A stretch of DNA of 46,359 nucleotides from an uncultured Oscillospiraceae bacterium (GTDB taxonomy: Bacteria; Bacillota; Clostridia; Oscillospirales; Oscillospiraceae), in assembly GCA_910587345.1 (NCBI GenBank), contig CAJUKH010000065.1, forward strand, positions 1-46,359. Direction: 5' to 3'. Position 1 is the stretch's first letter; the number at the start of each line of letters is the position of its first letter. The translations under genes were made by a program, and so were the position numbers. The notes under the pieces are model-generated. The model saw only the letters and a program-made list of their open reading frames with translations, had not been told where the DNA came from and ran no database searches. This document shows, in pieces, positions 6,934 to 15,022 of the stretch.

Positions 6934-7953
6934 TTGAAAGAGAAAAACCGCATCCCATACATTGATCTACTCCGCTGCGTGGCCGCCTGCTTTGTCATCG
7001 CCATCCATTGTCTGGCCCCCTATTGGAACGACTTTGCCCTCTTCGGCTCCCGGAGCTGGTGGGTCTGCGGGCTTCTGAACACGCTGGCCAAAACCGGCGT
7101 CCCGCTCTTTTTCATGATCAGCGGCGCTCTGCTTCTGTCAGAACCCCAAAGCATCGGCACCGGAGAATTTTACCGGCGGCGATTCTCCCGGCTGGCCCTC
7201 CCCTTCTTCTTTTGGAATCTGCTCTATTTTCTGGCGGAAAAACGGTGCTTTGATGTCCACCTGTTCCTTTCAGAGCTGGCTTTTCGGGGCAGCAAATACC
7301 ATTTATGGTTTCTGTATCAAATCGGCGCCATCTATCTTTTCCTGCCTTTTTTGAAAAAGGCGGTGCAAAACAGCACAAAAAAGGAGGTTTTTCTGCTGTT
7401 TCTGATCTCCATTTTCCCCTCCACCATCCTCCGCTTCCTCAACCTCATTCAGTCCCGCATCTACATCTTCCCCTTCAACAACATTCTGGAGGGTTATCTG
7501 GGCTTTTTCCTGCTGGGCTATCTGCTCCATAGCACCGATTTCACAACAGGGCAGCGCCGGCTCATTTACATTCTGGGCCTGACCGGGGCCTGTCTGGGCC
7601 TTTGGGGAAACGCTTACTTCTCCTCCTTCGGCACGCTGAACCTCGTTTTTGACGAAGGCTACTCCATTGTTCAGTTTCTCACCGCCGGGGCGGTCTTTCT
7701 CTTCACCAAAGAGCACGAAACCACCATGCCCCCATGGTTACCCGCAAAAGTGGCGGCCCTCTCCCGGCTCTCCTTCGGGGCCTATTTAAACCACATTCTG
7801 GTGCTGGAATGCTTCTGGACTCTGGCCGGGCCGTCTTTGGGCAGGCTTTCCATACTGGGACAGGTCCTTTGCCGCTTTGTCTTCACCCTTGCCGCTTCCA
7901 CCGCTCTGGCTGCATTCTCTGCCCGGCTTCCCCTGCTGCGGCGGACCCTGTAA
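6934..7953 (+). CDS. Acyltransferase 3 family integral membrane protein
   Basis: 339 residues with about ten hydrophobic segments. The N-terminus RIPYIDLLRCVAACFVIAIHC is the family signature: R-x-x-x-x-D in the first helix and a conserved His in VIAIH. GVPLFFMISGALLL (second helix) and FYRRRFSRLALPFFFWNLLY follow. These proteins transfer acyl groups to sugars or cell-surface polymers from the membrane. The start is taken as the TTG at 6934, ten bases after GGGAG; a GTG at 6925 is too close to that site. It is a single-gene unit ending at the terminator 7962-7993. Paired palindromes upstream suggest dedicated repression. Confidence 0.85.
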   Translation: MKEKNRIPYIDLLRCVAACFVIAIHCLAPYWNDFALFGSRSWWVCGLLNTLAKTGVPLFFMISGALLLSEPQSIGTGEFYRRRFSRLALPFFFWNLLYFLAEKRCFDVHLFLSELAFRGSKYHLWFLYQIGAIYLFLPFLKKAVQNSTKKEVFLLFLISIFPSTILRFLNLIQSRIYIFPFNNILEGYLGFFLLGYLLHSTDFTTGQRRLIYILGLTGACLGLWGNAYFSSFGTLNLVFDEGYSIVQFLTAGAVFLFTKEHETTMPPWLPAKVAALSRLSFGAYLNHILVLECFWTLAGPSLGRLSILGQVLCRFVFTLAASTALAAFSARLPLLRRTL

Positions 7954-7961
7954 GGTAAAAC

Positions 7962-7993
7962 CCGCCCCGCCTGCCGATCGGCAGACGGGGCGG
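7962..7993. terminator. Bidirectional terminator
   Basis: CCGCCCCG with CCTGCC (7962-7975) pairs with GGCAG and CGGGGCGG (to 7993) around GATC, between converging genes. T-rich sequence follows on both sides. Confidence 0.85.
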
Positions 7994-8020
7994 ACTCGAT
8001 TTATTTCATTTCCCCTTGTC

Positions 8021-9862
8021 TTACTGCTGGGCGGCGTAAGCGGCGGCCTGAGTGCCTGCCTGCTTGCCCCACACGATACAGCCGGTGTTCTGCACACCGC
8101 CGTAGGTGGTGTGGCCGCTGATGTTGTTGCCGCCCACGATCTCGCCGGCCTGATACAGACCGGGAATGACCTCGCCGTCGGCGTTGAGCAGCTGGCACCT
8201 GTCGTTCATCCAGGGGCCACCAGATGTGATCATCACATAGGGAACGGTCCGGATGATGTAGTAAGGGCCGGTCTCAAACTTCTTCATTTCCCGGGTACGG
8301 CCGAAGTCGGCGTCCTTCCCGGCGTCCACAAAGCCGTTGTACCGGGCGATGGTGGCCTCCAGATTGGCGGCGTCGATACCGGCCAGCTTGGCCGCCTCGG
8401 CCACGGTGTCGGCCTTAAAGACCTGCTCCCCCTTCTCCACGGCGCCGTCCCACTGGCTCCAGTCGTTGTCGTAGGAGAAGATGGGCTTCTCCTGCGCCCG
8501 CAGGTCGTCCACCATGGCCTGATCGAACATGATGAAGACCTCGTTGTCCCCCTTGCCCCACCAGGCGGTGATCTCGTCATAGTCGGTGCCGTCCTCTGCG
8601 CCCAGCTCGTCCACAAAGCGCTGGCCCTCCCGATTGACAAAGATCATATAGGGGAAGTCCTTGATGCGAACGCCCATGGTCTTCAGGAAGCTGTCCCCAT
8701 CCCGAACGCCGCCGGCGTAGGTGGAGATATGCTCCATGTTCTGCAGCACGCCGCCAGCCTGCCGGGCGAAGCGGAAGCCGTCGCCGGTGCTGGTCTCGGG
8801 GCAGGTGGTCAGGCAGTCCTTAAAGTTGTACTCCAGCAGCAGCTCCTTGTTGTAGCCGTAGCCGCCGGTACACATGATGGTGGCGGGGGCCAGGAACTCC
8901 ACCTCGCTGCCGTCCTGGGCGGTGGCCTTCACGCCGGTGACGGCGGCACCCTCCATGATAAGCTCGGTAGCCTCGGTATAGTACAGGATGGCTACCTTGC
9001 CGGCCTCCACCTGTGCGTCCAGCAGATCGCCCACCACCTTCAGATAGCTCTTCATGTCGCCGCCGTACTGACGGGGCACGTTCATAGGCTCATAGAGGGA
9101 GGGATTCTTGGGGATGCGGTCGCCCAGATCAGCGCCCAGACTGTCCAGCCAGTCCACCGCCTCGCCGGAGTGCTCTGCATAGAAGCGGGCCAGTTCCTCG
9201 TTAAAGTTGGCATTGCCGCCGATGTTGGCGTTCTTGTCCACAAAGTCCTGATACAAAAGCTCAGGGCTGTCCACCACATTGGCCTCGGCCTGCATTTTGG
9301 TGCCGGCGCCGGAGAGGGTAGCGCCGCCCACATTGGCAGCGCCGCCCCGCTTGCCGGTCTTTTCCAGCACCACCACATTGGCTCCGGCCTCGGCGGCGGA
9401 CAGGGCGGCGTTCATGCCGGCAAAGCCGCAGCCGATCACAATGACGTCGGCCTTGTCAAAGGGCAGCTCCACATTGGCGGTCTGGCCCTCCTTCACAGGC
9501 TCGGCCTCCCCCCGGGCCACGGCCAGAGCGTTGGCCACGGCCTCCTTGATGGCGTCCGAGGTGATGGTGGCTCCGGAGATGCTGTCCACCTCGGTGGAGT
9601 TGGCCTCCTTGATGGCGGCGGGGATCTTCTCGATGGCGGGGTCGGAGATGCCGGCGGTCTCTGCATGGCCGGTCACCTCCACGGCGGTGATGGCGTTTTC
9701 ATCCACCGTGACCTCCACGGTCAGCTTGCCGCCCATGCCGTTTTCCGAGATACCCACATAGGCGCCGGGGGTATAGACCCCCTCCTTGTCCTTTTTGGAG
9801 CAGGCGCCCAGATTCAGGCAAAGGGCCAGCGCCAGTGCGAGAGACAGTGCTTTCTTTTTCAT
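8021..9862 (-). CDS. Secreted lipoprotein flavin reductase (FMN-binding domain plus FAD-dependent fumarate-reductase-like domain)
   Basis: 613 residues. MKKKALSLALALALCLNLGAC is a lipoprotein signal with lipobox LGAC. Residues about 30-120 form an FMN-binding domain with DSISGATITSD, whose S-G-A-T threonine is the covalent FMN site in this family. From about 135 an FAD domain reads DVIVIGCGFAGMNAALSAAE (dinucleotide fold), VVLEKTGKRGGAANVGG and, near the C-terminus, AGEIVGGNNISGHT. The layout matches extracellular flavin-linked reductases of the fumarate / urocanate / cinnamate group, which take electrons through the FMN and reduce an enoate. The substrate cannot be read from sequence. AGGAGG lies 7 nt before the ATG. 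Confidence 0.92.
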   Translation of the reverse strand: MKKKALSLALALALCLNLGACSKKDKEGVYTPGAYVGISENGMGGKLTVEVTVDENAITAVEVTGHAETAGISDPAIEKIPAAIKEANSTEVDSISGATITSDAIKEAVANALAVARGEAEPVKEGQTANVELPFDKADVIVIGCGFAGMNAALSAAEAGANVVVLEKTGKRGGAANVGGATLSGAGTKMQAEANVVDSPELLYQDFVDKNANIGGNANFNEELARFYAEHSGEAVDWLDSLGADLGDRIPKNPSLYEPMNVPRQYGGDMKSYLKVVGDLLDAQVEAGKVAILYYTEATELIMEGAAVTGVKATAQDGSEVEFLAPATIMCTGGYGYNKELLLEYNFKDCLTTCPETSTGDGFRFARQAGGVLQNMEHISTYAGGVRDGDSFLKTMGVRIKDFPYMIFVNREGQRFVDELGAEDGTDYDEITAWWGKGDNEVFIMFDQAMVDDLRAQEKPIFSYDNDWSQWDGAVEKGEQVFKADTVAEAAKLAGIDAANLEATIARYNGFVDAGKDADFGRTREMKKFETGPYYIIRTVPYVMITSGGPWMNDRCQLLNADGEVIPGLYQAGEIVGGNNISGHTTYGGVQNTGCIVWGKQAGTQAAAYAAQQ

Positions 9863-9891
9863 CTGACTTCCTCCTTATTTGGTAAGGTTCT

Positions 9892-9969
9892 TTCTCTTTG
9901 TCTAAAAGACAAAGAGAACAGGGATATCCCTGTGGCCCACATTATAACAAATCTTCCTTTCTGTTTCAA
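9892..9969 (-). promoter_or_regulatory. Promoter, operator-like palindrome and leader hairpin of the flavin reductase gene
   Basis: On the reverse strand TTGAAA (9969-9964), 17 bp, TATAAT (9946-9941). The perfect palindrome ACAGGGATATCCCTGT (9918-9933) covers the expected transcription start. It abuts an 11-bp leader hairpin, TTCTCTTTGTC (9892-9902) with GACAAAGAGAA (9908-9918). The first dyad looks like an operator; the second may act at the RNA level. Confidence 0.7.
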
Positions 9970-9989
9970 GCCTTTTCGCTCCCTTACGG

Positions 9990-10030
9990 CAAAAAGAGCC
10001 GCCCGCTGACTGTTCCGCGGGCGGCTTTCT
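9990..10030 (-). terminator. Terminator of the SLH protein gene
   Basis: GCCGCCCGC (9998-10006) pairs with GCGGGCGGC (10017-10025). The AAAAA at 9991-9995 becomes the U-run on the reverse strand, 4 nt past the SLH gene stop region. Confidence 0.85.
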
Positions 10031-10033
10031 TTG

Positions 10034-12394
10034 TTATGACTGTTTAATGACGATGGTTGCCACAAAGGTGGCCCCGTCATAGCTTCCGTAGGCAATGACC
10101 AGATCCCCGGCCTTGAACCCGCTGGTCAGGCTCAGGGCCTTTCCGGACAGGTCCATCAGATTGGCGTTTTTCACATCCACATTCACCAGACTGACCTTCC
10201 CCAGCGTGTCGGTGACCTGAACCGTCATGGTCCGGGCTGTGCCCGAAGTCCCGGTAAGCAGCACCGTCCCCGTCAGGGTACTGGCAGAGGAGATGGTGCC
10301 GGTAATTTCAATGGAGATGACCTCATCCCCGTTGGTGACCATGGCCACGGTGTGGCCGGGCTTCAGGGCGTAGATGTTGGAAGAAGCGTTGTTCTGGCTC
10401 ACCGATACCCCCTCCCCCACGGTGTAGGTGTTGGTCTCTCCGTTGGGGAGCTGCACCTCCATCTCAATGCCGGTGCGGGTCTGAACAATGCGGTCAATGG
10501 TGCCCGTCATGTCGGCGGTCTGGGGGGTGGCGGAGATCCTCTCCACCTCGTTATACCGGATGGTGATGACCACCTCATCCCCGGTACGCAGCTGGTCAAA
10601 GGAGCTGGTCTTCTTATCCCGGGTAATGTCGGGCAGATCGGTGATATCCAGCTCATAGGTCAGCTCACTGCCGTCCTCCTGAACCACCTGAATGGTGATG
10701 GTGGTGCCGTAGGAGATGGAGGTCAGGGTGCCCTCCACTTCCACCGTGCCCTGGAAGCCGTCCAGCTGGGTCACCATATTGCCAGAGATTAGAGCGGTGA
10801 CATACCATCCGGTCTCCACCTTATCCAGCGTGGTGCTGTTGCCGTTATAGGTGATGGGGGCAGACTGGCTGATGGTGGGGGTCACGGTCTTGCCGGTAAA
10901 GATATCGGCAATGGTCACGTTCTTGGCAGTGCCGGTGGTGCCCAACTTCCGCACGGGACCCTGAACATAGTTGCTGGAGGTGTTCACCGTCACAAAGGCG
11001 GCCTGATTGGTCTCACTGTTGATGCGAAGCTGGACATACTTGCCCACCTGAGCGGAGGAAAGGGACCCCAGCACCCCGTCCACAGTGACCGCCACCCCGG
11101 CGGGAACGGTGTACTGATACACTACCCCGTTAAAAGCGGTGACGCCCAACGTGGTGACCCCGTTGGAGGCGGTGGAAACACTCTGGATCAGCCCCTCTGT
11201 CTGCTGGGTGCCGCCGGAGAGCTTCACCCCCGCCAGATGGCCGGTCTCATCCACATAGCAGACGGCGGCGGTATAGCCCGCCCCCTCGTCGATCAGCTCC
11301 CGGCCGCCCAGATTCCGGCCCACGGAGACCTGGGTAAAGCGGTCCATAAACATGGTCCGGGGAAGGCCGTTGACCAGAATGGTAAGCTGGTCACCCTCCA
11401 AAGCGGAGATGCTGCCGCCATAGGTGGTGAGAGCACCGCCCAGCCGGGCGGACTCCACGGCGCCCCGGCTGTTCAGGTTCAGCCGCACATACTGTCCAGC
11501 CTTCAGGGCATTGGAATCGGTCAGCATGTTGTTCTCATAGATTTTCACACCGGCCGACAGGGAGTAGGACTGGGACTGGTCGGTCAGCTCGTTATAAAGC
11601 GTAAGAATAATGCTCTTGTCGGCGCCGCTGGCCACGTTGGTGATGGTCCCCCCCTGCCAGTCGTAGTCGGTGTACTCACTCAGCTCCACCTGAATGCCGG
11701 AATCCTCCATGAAATCCAAAGCCCGGCGCAGCATGGTGGTCATCTGGGCTCTTGTCACATAGCCGTTGGTGTCCTCGCTGTTCTTGGGCTTGGGATAGAA
11801 GGCCCCAAACTGGTCCCCCTGAACGATGCCAAAGGTGGTCAGCACATAGACATAGGGCCGCAGATTGGGAGAGATCTCATCCGCATCGGTGTAATTGCTC
11901 AGGGAATAATTGGTCAGGCTCTGGGCCAAAGGCTCCAGCTGCATGGCCCGGACCAGATACATACAGATGTTTTCCCGGGTGATGGTCTTGAGAAGGGCTC
12001 CGGCGTCAGACAACGCCTCCAGCTCACTTTTGGAGAGGACCCCGGTCTCCAGCGCCACCGCCATCTCGGCCCCCGCCCAGGAGATCATGCTGTCGGGAAG
12101 CAGCTCCTCCATCTCCCCGGCATGGTCGGCGGCGATCTTCTTCTGAAGGGTGGGGTCCACCCCCGTCGCCCGGGTGCAGAACAGCAATGTCTCAGCGGCG
12201 GTCATCTTGCCGTTGGGCTTGAAGGACCCGTCCTCGTATCCCTTGGCATACCCCAGTTGGGACATGGCGGTCACATCATCGTAATACCAGTCGTTCTGGC
12301 TCACATCGGTAAAGGCGGCGTGGGCCGGCACCACCGCCAGGGAGCTGACCAGCGCCAGGGACAGGGCCAGTGTACTGAGGCGTTTCAACTTCAT
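10034..12394 (-). CDS. S-layer homology domain cell-surface protein
   Basis: 786 residues. A Sec signal peptide ends at VPAHA-AF (about residue 27). Three SLH modules follow within about 28-235: FTDVSQNDWYYDDVTAMSQLGYAKGYEDGSF, then a weaker ISWAGAEMAVALETGVL, then SPNLRPYVYVLTTFGIVQGD with YVTRAQMTTMLRRAL. SLH modules anchor proteins to secondary cell-wall polymer. The remaining about 540 residues are Thr/Val/Gly-rich beta strands with recurring phrases such as LKAGQYVRLN, VGKYVQLRI and FKAGDLVIAY. They look like repeated beta-sandwich units of unknown role. It has its own promoter at 12449-12477 and terminator at 9990-10030. Confidence 0.9.
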   Translation of the reverse strand: MKLKRLSTLALSLALVSSLAVVPAHAAFTDVSQNDWYYDDVTAMSQLGYAKGYEDGSFKPNGKMTAAETLLFCTRATGVDPTLQKKIAADHAGEMEELLPDSMISWAGAEMAVALETGVLSKSELEALSDAGALLKTITRENICMYLVRAMQLEPLAQSLTNYSLSNYTDADEISPNLRPYVYVLTTFGIVQGDQFGAFYPKPKNSEDTNGYVTRAQMTTMLRRALDFMEDSGIQVELSEYTDYDWQGGTITNVASGADKSIILTLYNELTDQSQSYSLSAGVKIYENNMLTDSNALKAGQYVRLNLNSRGAVESARLGGALTTYGGSISALEGDQLTILVNGLPRTMFMDRFTQVSVGRNLGGRELIDEGAGYTAAVCYVDETGHLAGVKLSGGTQQTEGLIQSVSTASNGVTTLGVTAFNGVVYQYTVPAGVAVTVDGVLGSLSSAQVGKYVQLRINSETNQAAFVTVNTSSNYVQGPVRKLGTTGTAKNVTIADIFTGKTVTPTISQSAPITYNGNSTTLDKVETGWYVTALISGNMVTQLDGFQGTVEVEGTLTSISYGTTITIQVVQEDGSELTYELDITDLPDITRDKKTSSFDQLRTGDEVVITIRYNEVERISATPQTADMTGTIDRIVQTRTGIEMEVQLPNGETNTYTVGEGVSVSQNNASSNIYALKPGHTVAMVTNGDEVISIEITGTISSASTLTGTVLLTGTSGTARTMTVQVTDTLGKVSLVNVDVKNANLMDLSGKALSLTSGFKAGDLVIAYGSYDGATFVATIVIKQS

Positions 12395-12448
12395 GGTCTT
12401 TTCCTCCTATATGTTCAAGCTAAACCGTTTCTATATTCTGTAAACCAT

Positions 12449-12477
12449 ATTATACGCCGTTTTACAAAGAAAAGCAA
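12449..12477 (-). promoter_or_regulatory. Sigma-A promoter of the SLH protein gene
   Basis: On the reverse strand TTGCTT (12477-12472), 17 bp, TATAAT (12454-12449), about 55 nt before the ATG. The AGGAGG ribosome site lies at about 12402-12408. Confidence 0.75.
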
Positions 12478-12516
12478 TCATTTCCCCTCGAATTGTGGGG
12501 GCGTCTCTTCCCTGTA

Positions 12517-13521
12517 TCACAGCTTCGCTTTCCTTTGCAGGCGGATGTCCTCCCCAAAGAACCGCAGCGTCCGGTACTCCCCCTCCAGCCGGGAGGCGGT
12601 CTGGCCGTTATACCGGCCCCTGACCCCATCCATGGACAGGTTGGAGGAGATGACCGTGGCCTTCCCGGCGGTCAGCCGGGAGTTCACCAGCGTGTAGAGG
12701 GCCGACTGGACAAAGGGGGTGGTCATCTCACTGCCCAGATCGTCCAATATCAGCAAGTCGCAGCCCAGATACCGCCTTGTCTCGCTCTGGGCGGCCTTCT
12801 CCTCCTGCGCATCTCTGGAAAACTTCTGCTCCTCAAACTGGGCAAACAGGTTCACCGCCGTGTCGTAAACCACGGAGAAGCCGTTCTCGGCCACCGTCCG
12901 GGCGATGCAGGCCGAGAGAAAGGTCTTGCCCAGCCCCGGGTCCCCGGTGAGGAAGAGATTTTTGAAGTAAAATTTCCCAAACTTCTGGGCATAGTTAAGA
13001 CACAGCTCATAGAGAAACTCCATGTTCTCCCGGGGGGAAACCCCCTCCCCCGGCCAGGGCAGGGGGGAATACCACTCCAGGGAAAAGTGGTCGAAGGACT
13101 GCTCCCCCAGATCCAGCAGCTTGGAAAGCTCTTTCACCTGTTCCTGGGTGCAAAGGGTCTTCAAACAGTCGCACATCTGTGTCCCCACCCAGCCCGCATC
13201 ATTGCACTTTTTGCAGGCCGGGATATCGTCCAATGCGTCGGGAGGATAGCCCGCCTCCTGCAAAAGCAGGGCCTGCCGGTGCTGAAGGTCCATGTTTTTA
13301 TCCTTCAGCACCCCAAGGGCAGGGGCCGGGTCGGTGCCCTGCTTCAGACAGGAGGTGATGATATCCAAAATGGTCCCCTTCAGCTGCCGGTCAATGTCGG
13401 CCAGCTCGGGACACTGGGCGTACAGCTTTTTGCGGAGGGCCTCGGTGTTTGCCTGCCGGACCTTGCGCTCCTCCTCCAGCCGCCGGGTGGCCCGGCGGAG
13501 GACAGCGGTGTCATATGCCAT
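12517..13521 (-). CDS. DnaC/DnaI-like helicase-loader ATPase
   Basis: 334 residues. An N-terminal helical region contains a small zinc-finger-like set, CKKCNDAGWVGTQMCDC (about 102-118). A AAA+ domain of the DnaC/IstB type follows with Walker A TGDPGLGKTFL (about 192-202), Walker B LLILDDLGSE, sensor ISSNLSMDGV and the R-finger region GRYNGQTASRLEGEYR. It would load the replicative helicase at the origin or at restarted forks. Its ATG directly follows the stop of the DnaD-domain gene (TAA-ATG, no gap), which argues for translational coupling. Confidence 0.9.
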   Translation of the reverse strand: MAYDTAVLRRATRRLEEERKVRQANTEALRKKLYAQCPELADIDRQLKGTILDIITSCLKQGTDPAPALGVLKDKNMDLQHRQALLLQEAGYPPDALDDIPACKKCNDAGWVGTQMCDCLKTLCTQEQVKELSKLLDLGEQSFDHFSLEWYSPLPWPGEGVSPRENMEFLYELCLNYAQKFGKFYFKNLFLTGDPGLGKTFLSACIARTVAENGFSVVYDTAVNLFAQFEEQKFSRDAQEEKAAQSETRRYLGCDLLILDDLGSEMTTPFVQSALYTLVNSRLTAGKATVISSNLSMDGVRGRYNGQTASRLEGEYRTLRFFGEDIRLQRKAKL

Positions 13522-14496
13522 TTACTTCCCCTCCTTTTCCTGTCTGAGCAGTGCCCGCATCCGCTCCATATCCTCCCTGGCCCTGCGGTCGGCCTCGCCG
13601 GGGGCGGCGGGCTGGGGAGCGGTAGCCCCCGCGCCGGGGGCGGCCCTGCGGGGTCTCTGGCTGTCCCCTGCGGCGATCTGCTCGGCGGTGTGAAGCCCCT
13701 TCTGGTGCCAGCTTTGCAAAATGGAATTCATATAAGGCCAGTTCAGGCTCCGTTTTTTCAGCACGGTGCGCTCATACGCCATGCGAATGGCCTCATCGGT
13801 AAAGCCCATATCCACCCAGGCGGTGATGTACTCCTTCTCCCGGGCCACCGGGGGCCTGTCCCGGATGTCCAGTAATGCCAGTATCTGGGTGGAACGCTCC
13901 CGCAGCAGGGCCAGCCGCTTCAGATGGGCCTCGGCCCCCTCCACCGTGTCAACCCCCCGCTCCTTCCAGCGGATGGCCTCCCGCTGGATCTGGGGCAGCC
14001 GGGGCATCCGGCCGGGGCCGTACTTCCGCTGGTGCTCCTCAATGGTCCAGCTCACCGCCAGCAATATCACCTCGGCGGGCAGCCCAGTAAAATCATAGAT
14101 GGTATAAAGGCACTTCAAATCATTGGTGGACAGCACCTTCCCCAGCCGCTTCTGGACCTCGGCCACCAAGGCGGGAAAGGAGGAGGTCTCGTTCTCCAGC
14201 TCCCGGTTGATGTCGGCGGAGGTGTATTCAGGCGGCTCGGGAACCGCAGGAGCCGCCGGCGCAGCCTCGGGCGCCCGGGCCAGCTCCAGCTTGCACAGCA
14301 GGGAAAGGGCGGCCTCCGCCCGGGCCGGCTCCCAGCGAAGCGCCCGGGCCGCGGCGGCGGACTGATAGCTGCCCCCGGTTTTCAGCAGGTACAGGTACAG
14401 CAAGGCGCCATCCCCGCTGCCGGCTTCCAGCAGCCGGTCGGCGGCGGCTCCCGCCAAAGACAGAATATTGCCGGGTAAATAGGGGCTGTCCGCCAT
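13522..14496 (-). CDS. DnaD-domain primosome protein
   Basis: 324 residues from the ATG at 14496, with AAAGGAGG 8 nt upstream. The N-terminal about 120 residues are Ala-rich and winged-helix-like. The middle (about 135-205) is a DnaD-like domain, FPALVAEVQKRLGKVLSTNDLKCL, TGLPAEVILLAV. A second region (about 225-290) contains WVDMGFTDEAIRMAYERTV and the DnaD signature LNWPYMNSILQSWHQKG. A Pro/Ala linker and basic tail follow. DnaD remodels origin DNA and recruits the helicase loader, which is the next gene. The upstream intergenic region separates it from the divergent zapA operon. Confidence 0.88.
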   Translation of the reverse strand: MADSPYLPGNILSLAGAAADRLLEAGSGDGALLYLYLLKTGGSYQSAAAARALRWEPARAEAALSLLCKLELARAPEAAPAAPAVPEPPEYTSADINRELENETSSFPALVAEVQKRLGKVLSTNDLKCLYTIYDFTGLPAEVILLAVSWTIEEHQRKYGPGRMPRLPQIQREAIRWKERGVDTVEGAEAHLKRLALLRERSTQILALLDIRDRPPVAREKEYITAWVDMGFTDEAIRMAYERTVLKKRSLNWPYMNSILQSWHQKGLHTAEQIAAGDSQRPRRAAPGAGATAPQPAAPGEADRRAREDMERMRALLRQEKEGK

Positions 14497-14663
14497 GAGA
14501 TGGCCCTCCTTTCGACAGAATAAGCTATTCTTTATTTTACACGAAAACTCCCCCGGCGTAAATAAGAAATTTCCATGGAAGGCCTTCCATTCTGTTCCAA
14601 ACGTCATTTTTTGCAAAAATCCGTAAAATTCACACATTTTTGTTTTTCATCGCACCCATCTTG

Positions 14664-14672
14664 TGTTATAAT
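14664..14672 (+). promoter_or_regulatory. Extended -10 promoter of the zapA-mre operon
   Basis: TGTTATAAT, that is TG-n-TATAAT with the hexamer at 14667-14672, about 32 nt before the zapA ATG. The -35 region (TTTTTCAT around 14643-14650) is poor, as is common with extended -10 promoters. Confidence 0.65.
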
Positions 14673-14703
14673 ATCTCTACATATATAAAAGGGGGACTGC
14701 ACC

Positions 14704-15021
14704 ATGCAAAACAAGGTGACCGTAACCATCGCCGACCGGGAATATACCCTGGTGGCCACCGAGGATGCCGCCTACATGGAGAAGGTGGCAAAGTATGTGG
14801 ACCAAAAGATGCGGGAGATCATGGAAAACGGCATCTCCGGCACCGATGCCGCCGTCCTGGCCGCACTGAATATGGCCGACGACTATTTCAAGGGGCAGGA
14901 GGCCGGCGAGGCTCTCCGGGGGCAGATCAAAGGCTATCTGGAGGAAGCAAAGGCCCTGGAAGACCAGCTTTCCGAAGCCAAGCGGGAGATCTTCAAGCTC
15001 CAGACCCAGGGGAAGAAGTAA
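14704..15021 (+). CDS. zapA: Cell division protein ZapA
   Basis: 105 residues. The N-terminus NKVTVTIADREYTLVATEDAAYMEKVAKYVDQKM is the ZapA globular domain. DAAVLAALNMADDYF continues it, and the C-terminal half (about 70-102) is a charged coiled coil. ZapA bundles FtsZ filaments at the division ring. It is the first gene of a long forward operon and stops 1 nt before the U32 gene. Confidence 0.93.
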   Translation: MQNKVTVTIADREYTLVATEDAAYMEKVAKYVDQKMREIMENGISGTDAAVLAALNMADDYFKGQEAGEALRGQIKGYLEEAKALEDQLSEAKREIFKLQTQGKK

Positions 15022-15022
15022 G

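Noticed and set aside
8021..9862. Selenoprotein or recoded stop in the flavin reductase
   Set aside because: The frame is open from start to stop with all family motifs in order; nothing needs recoding.
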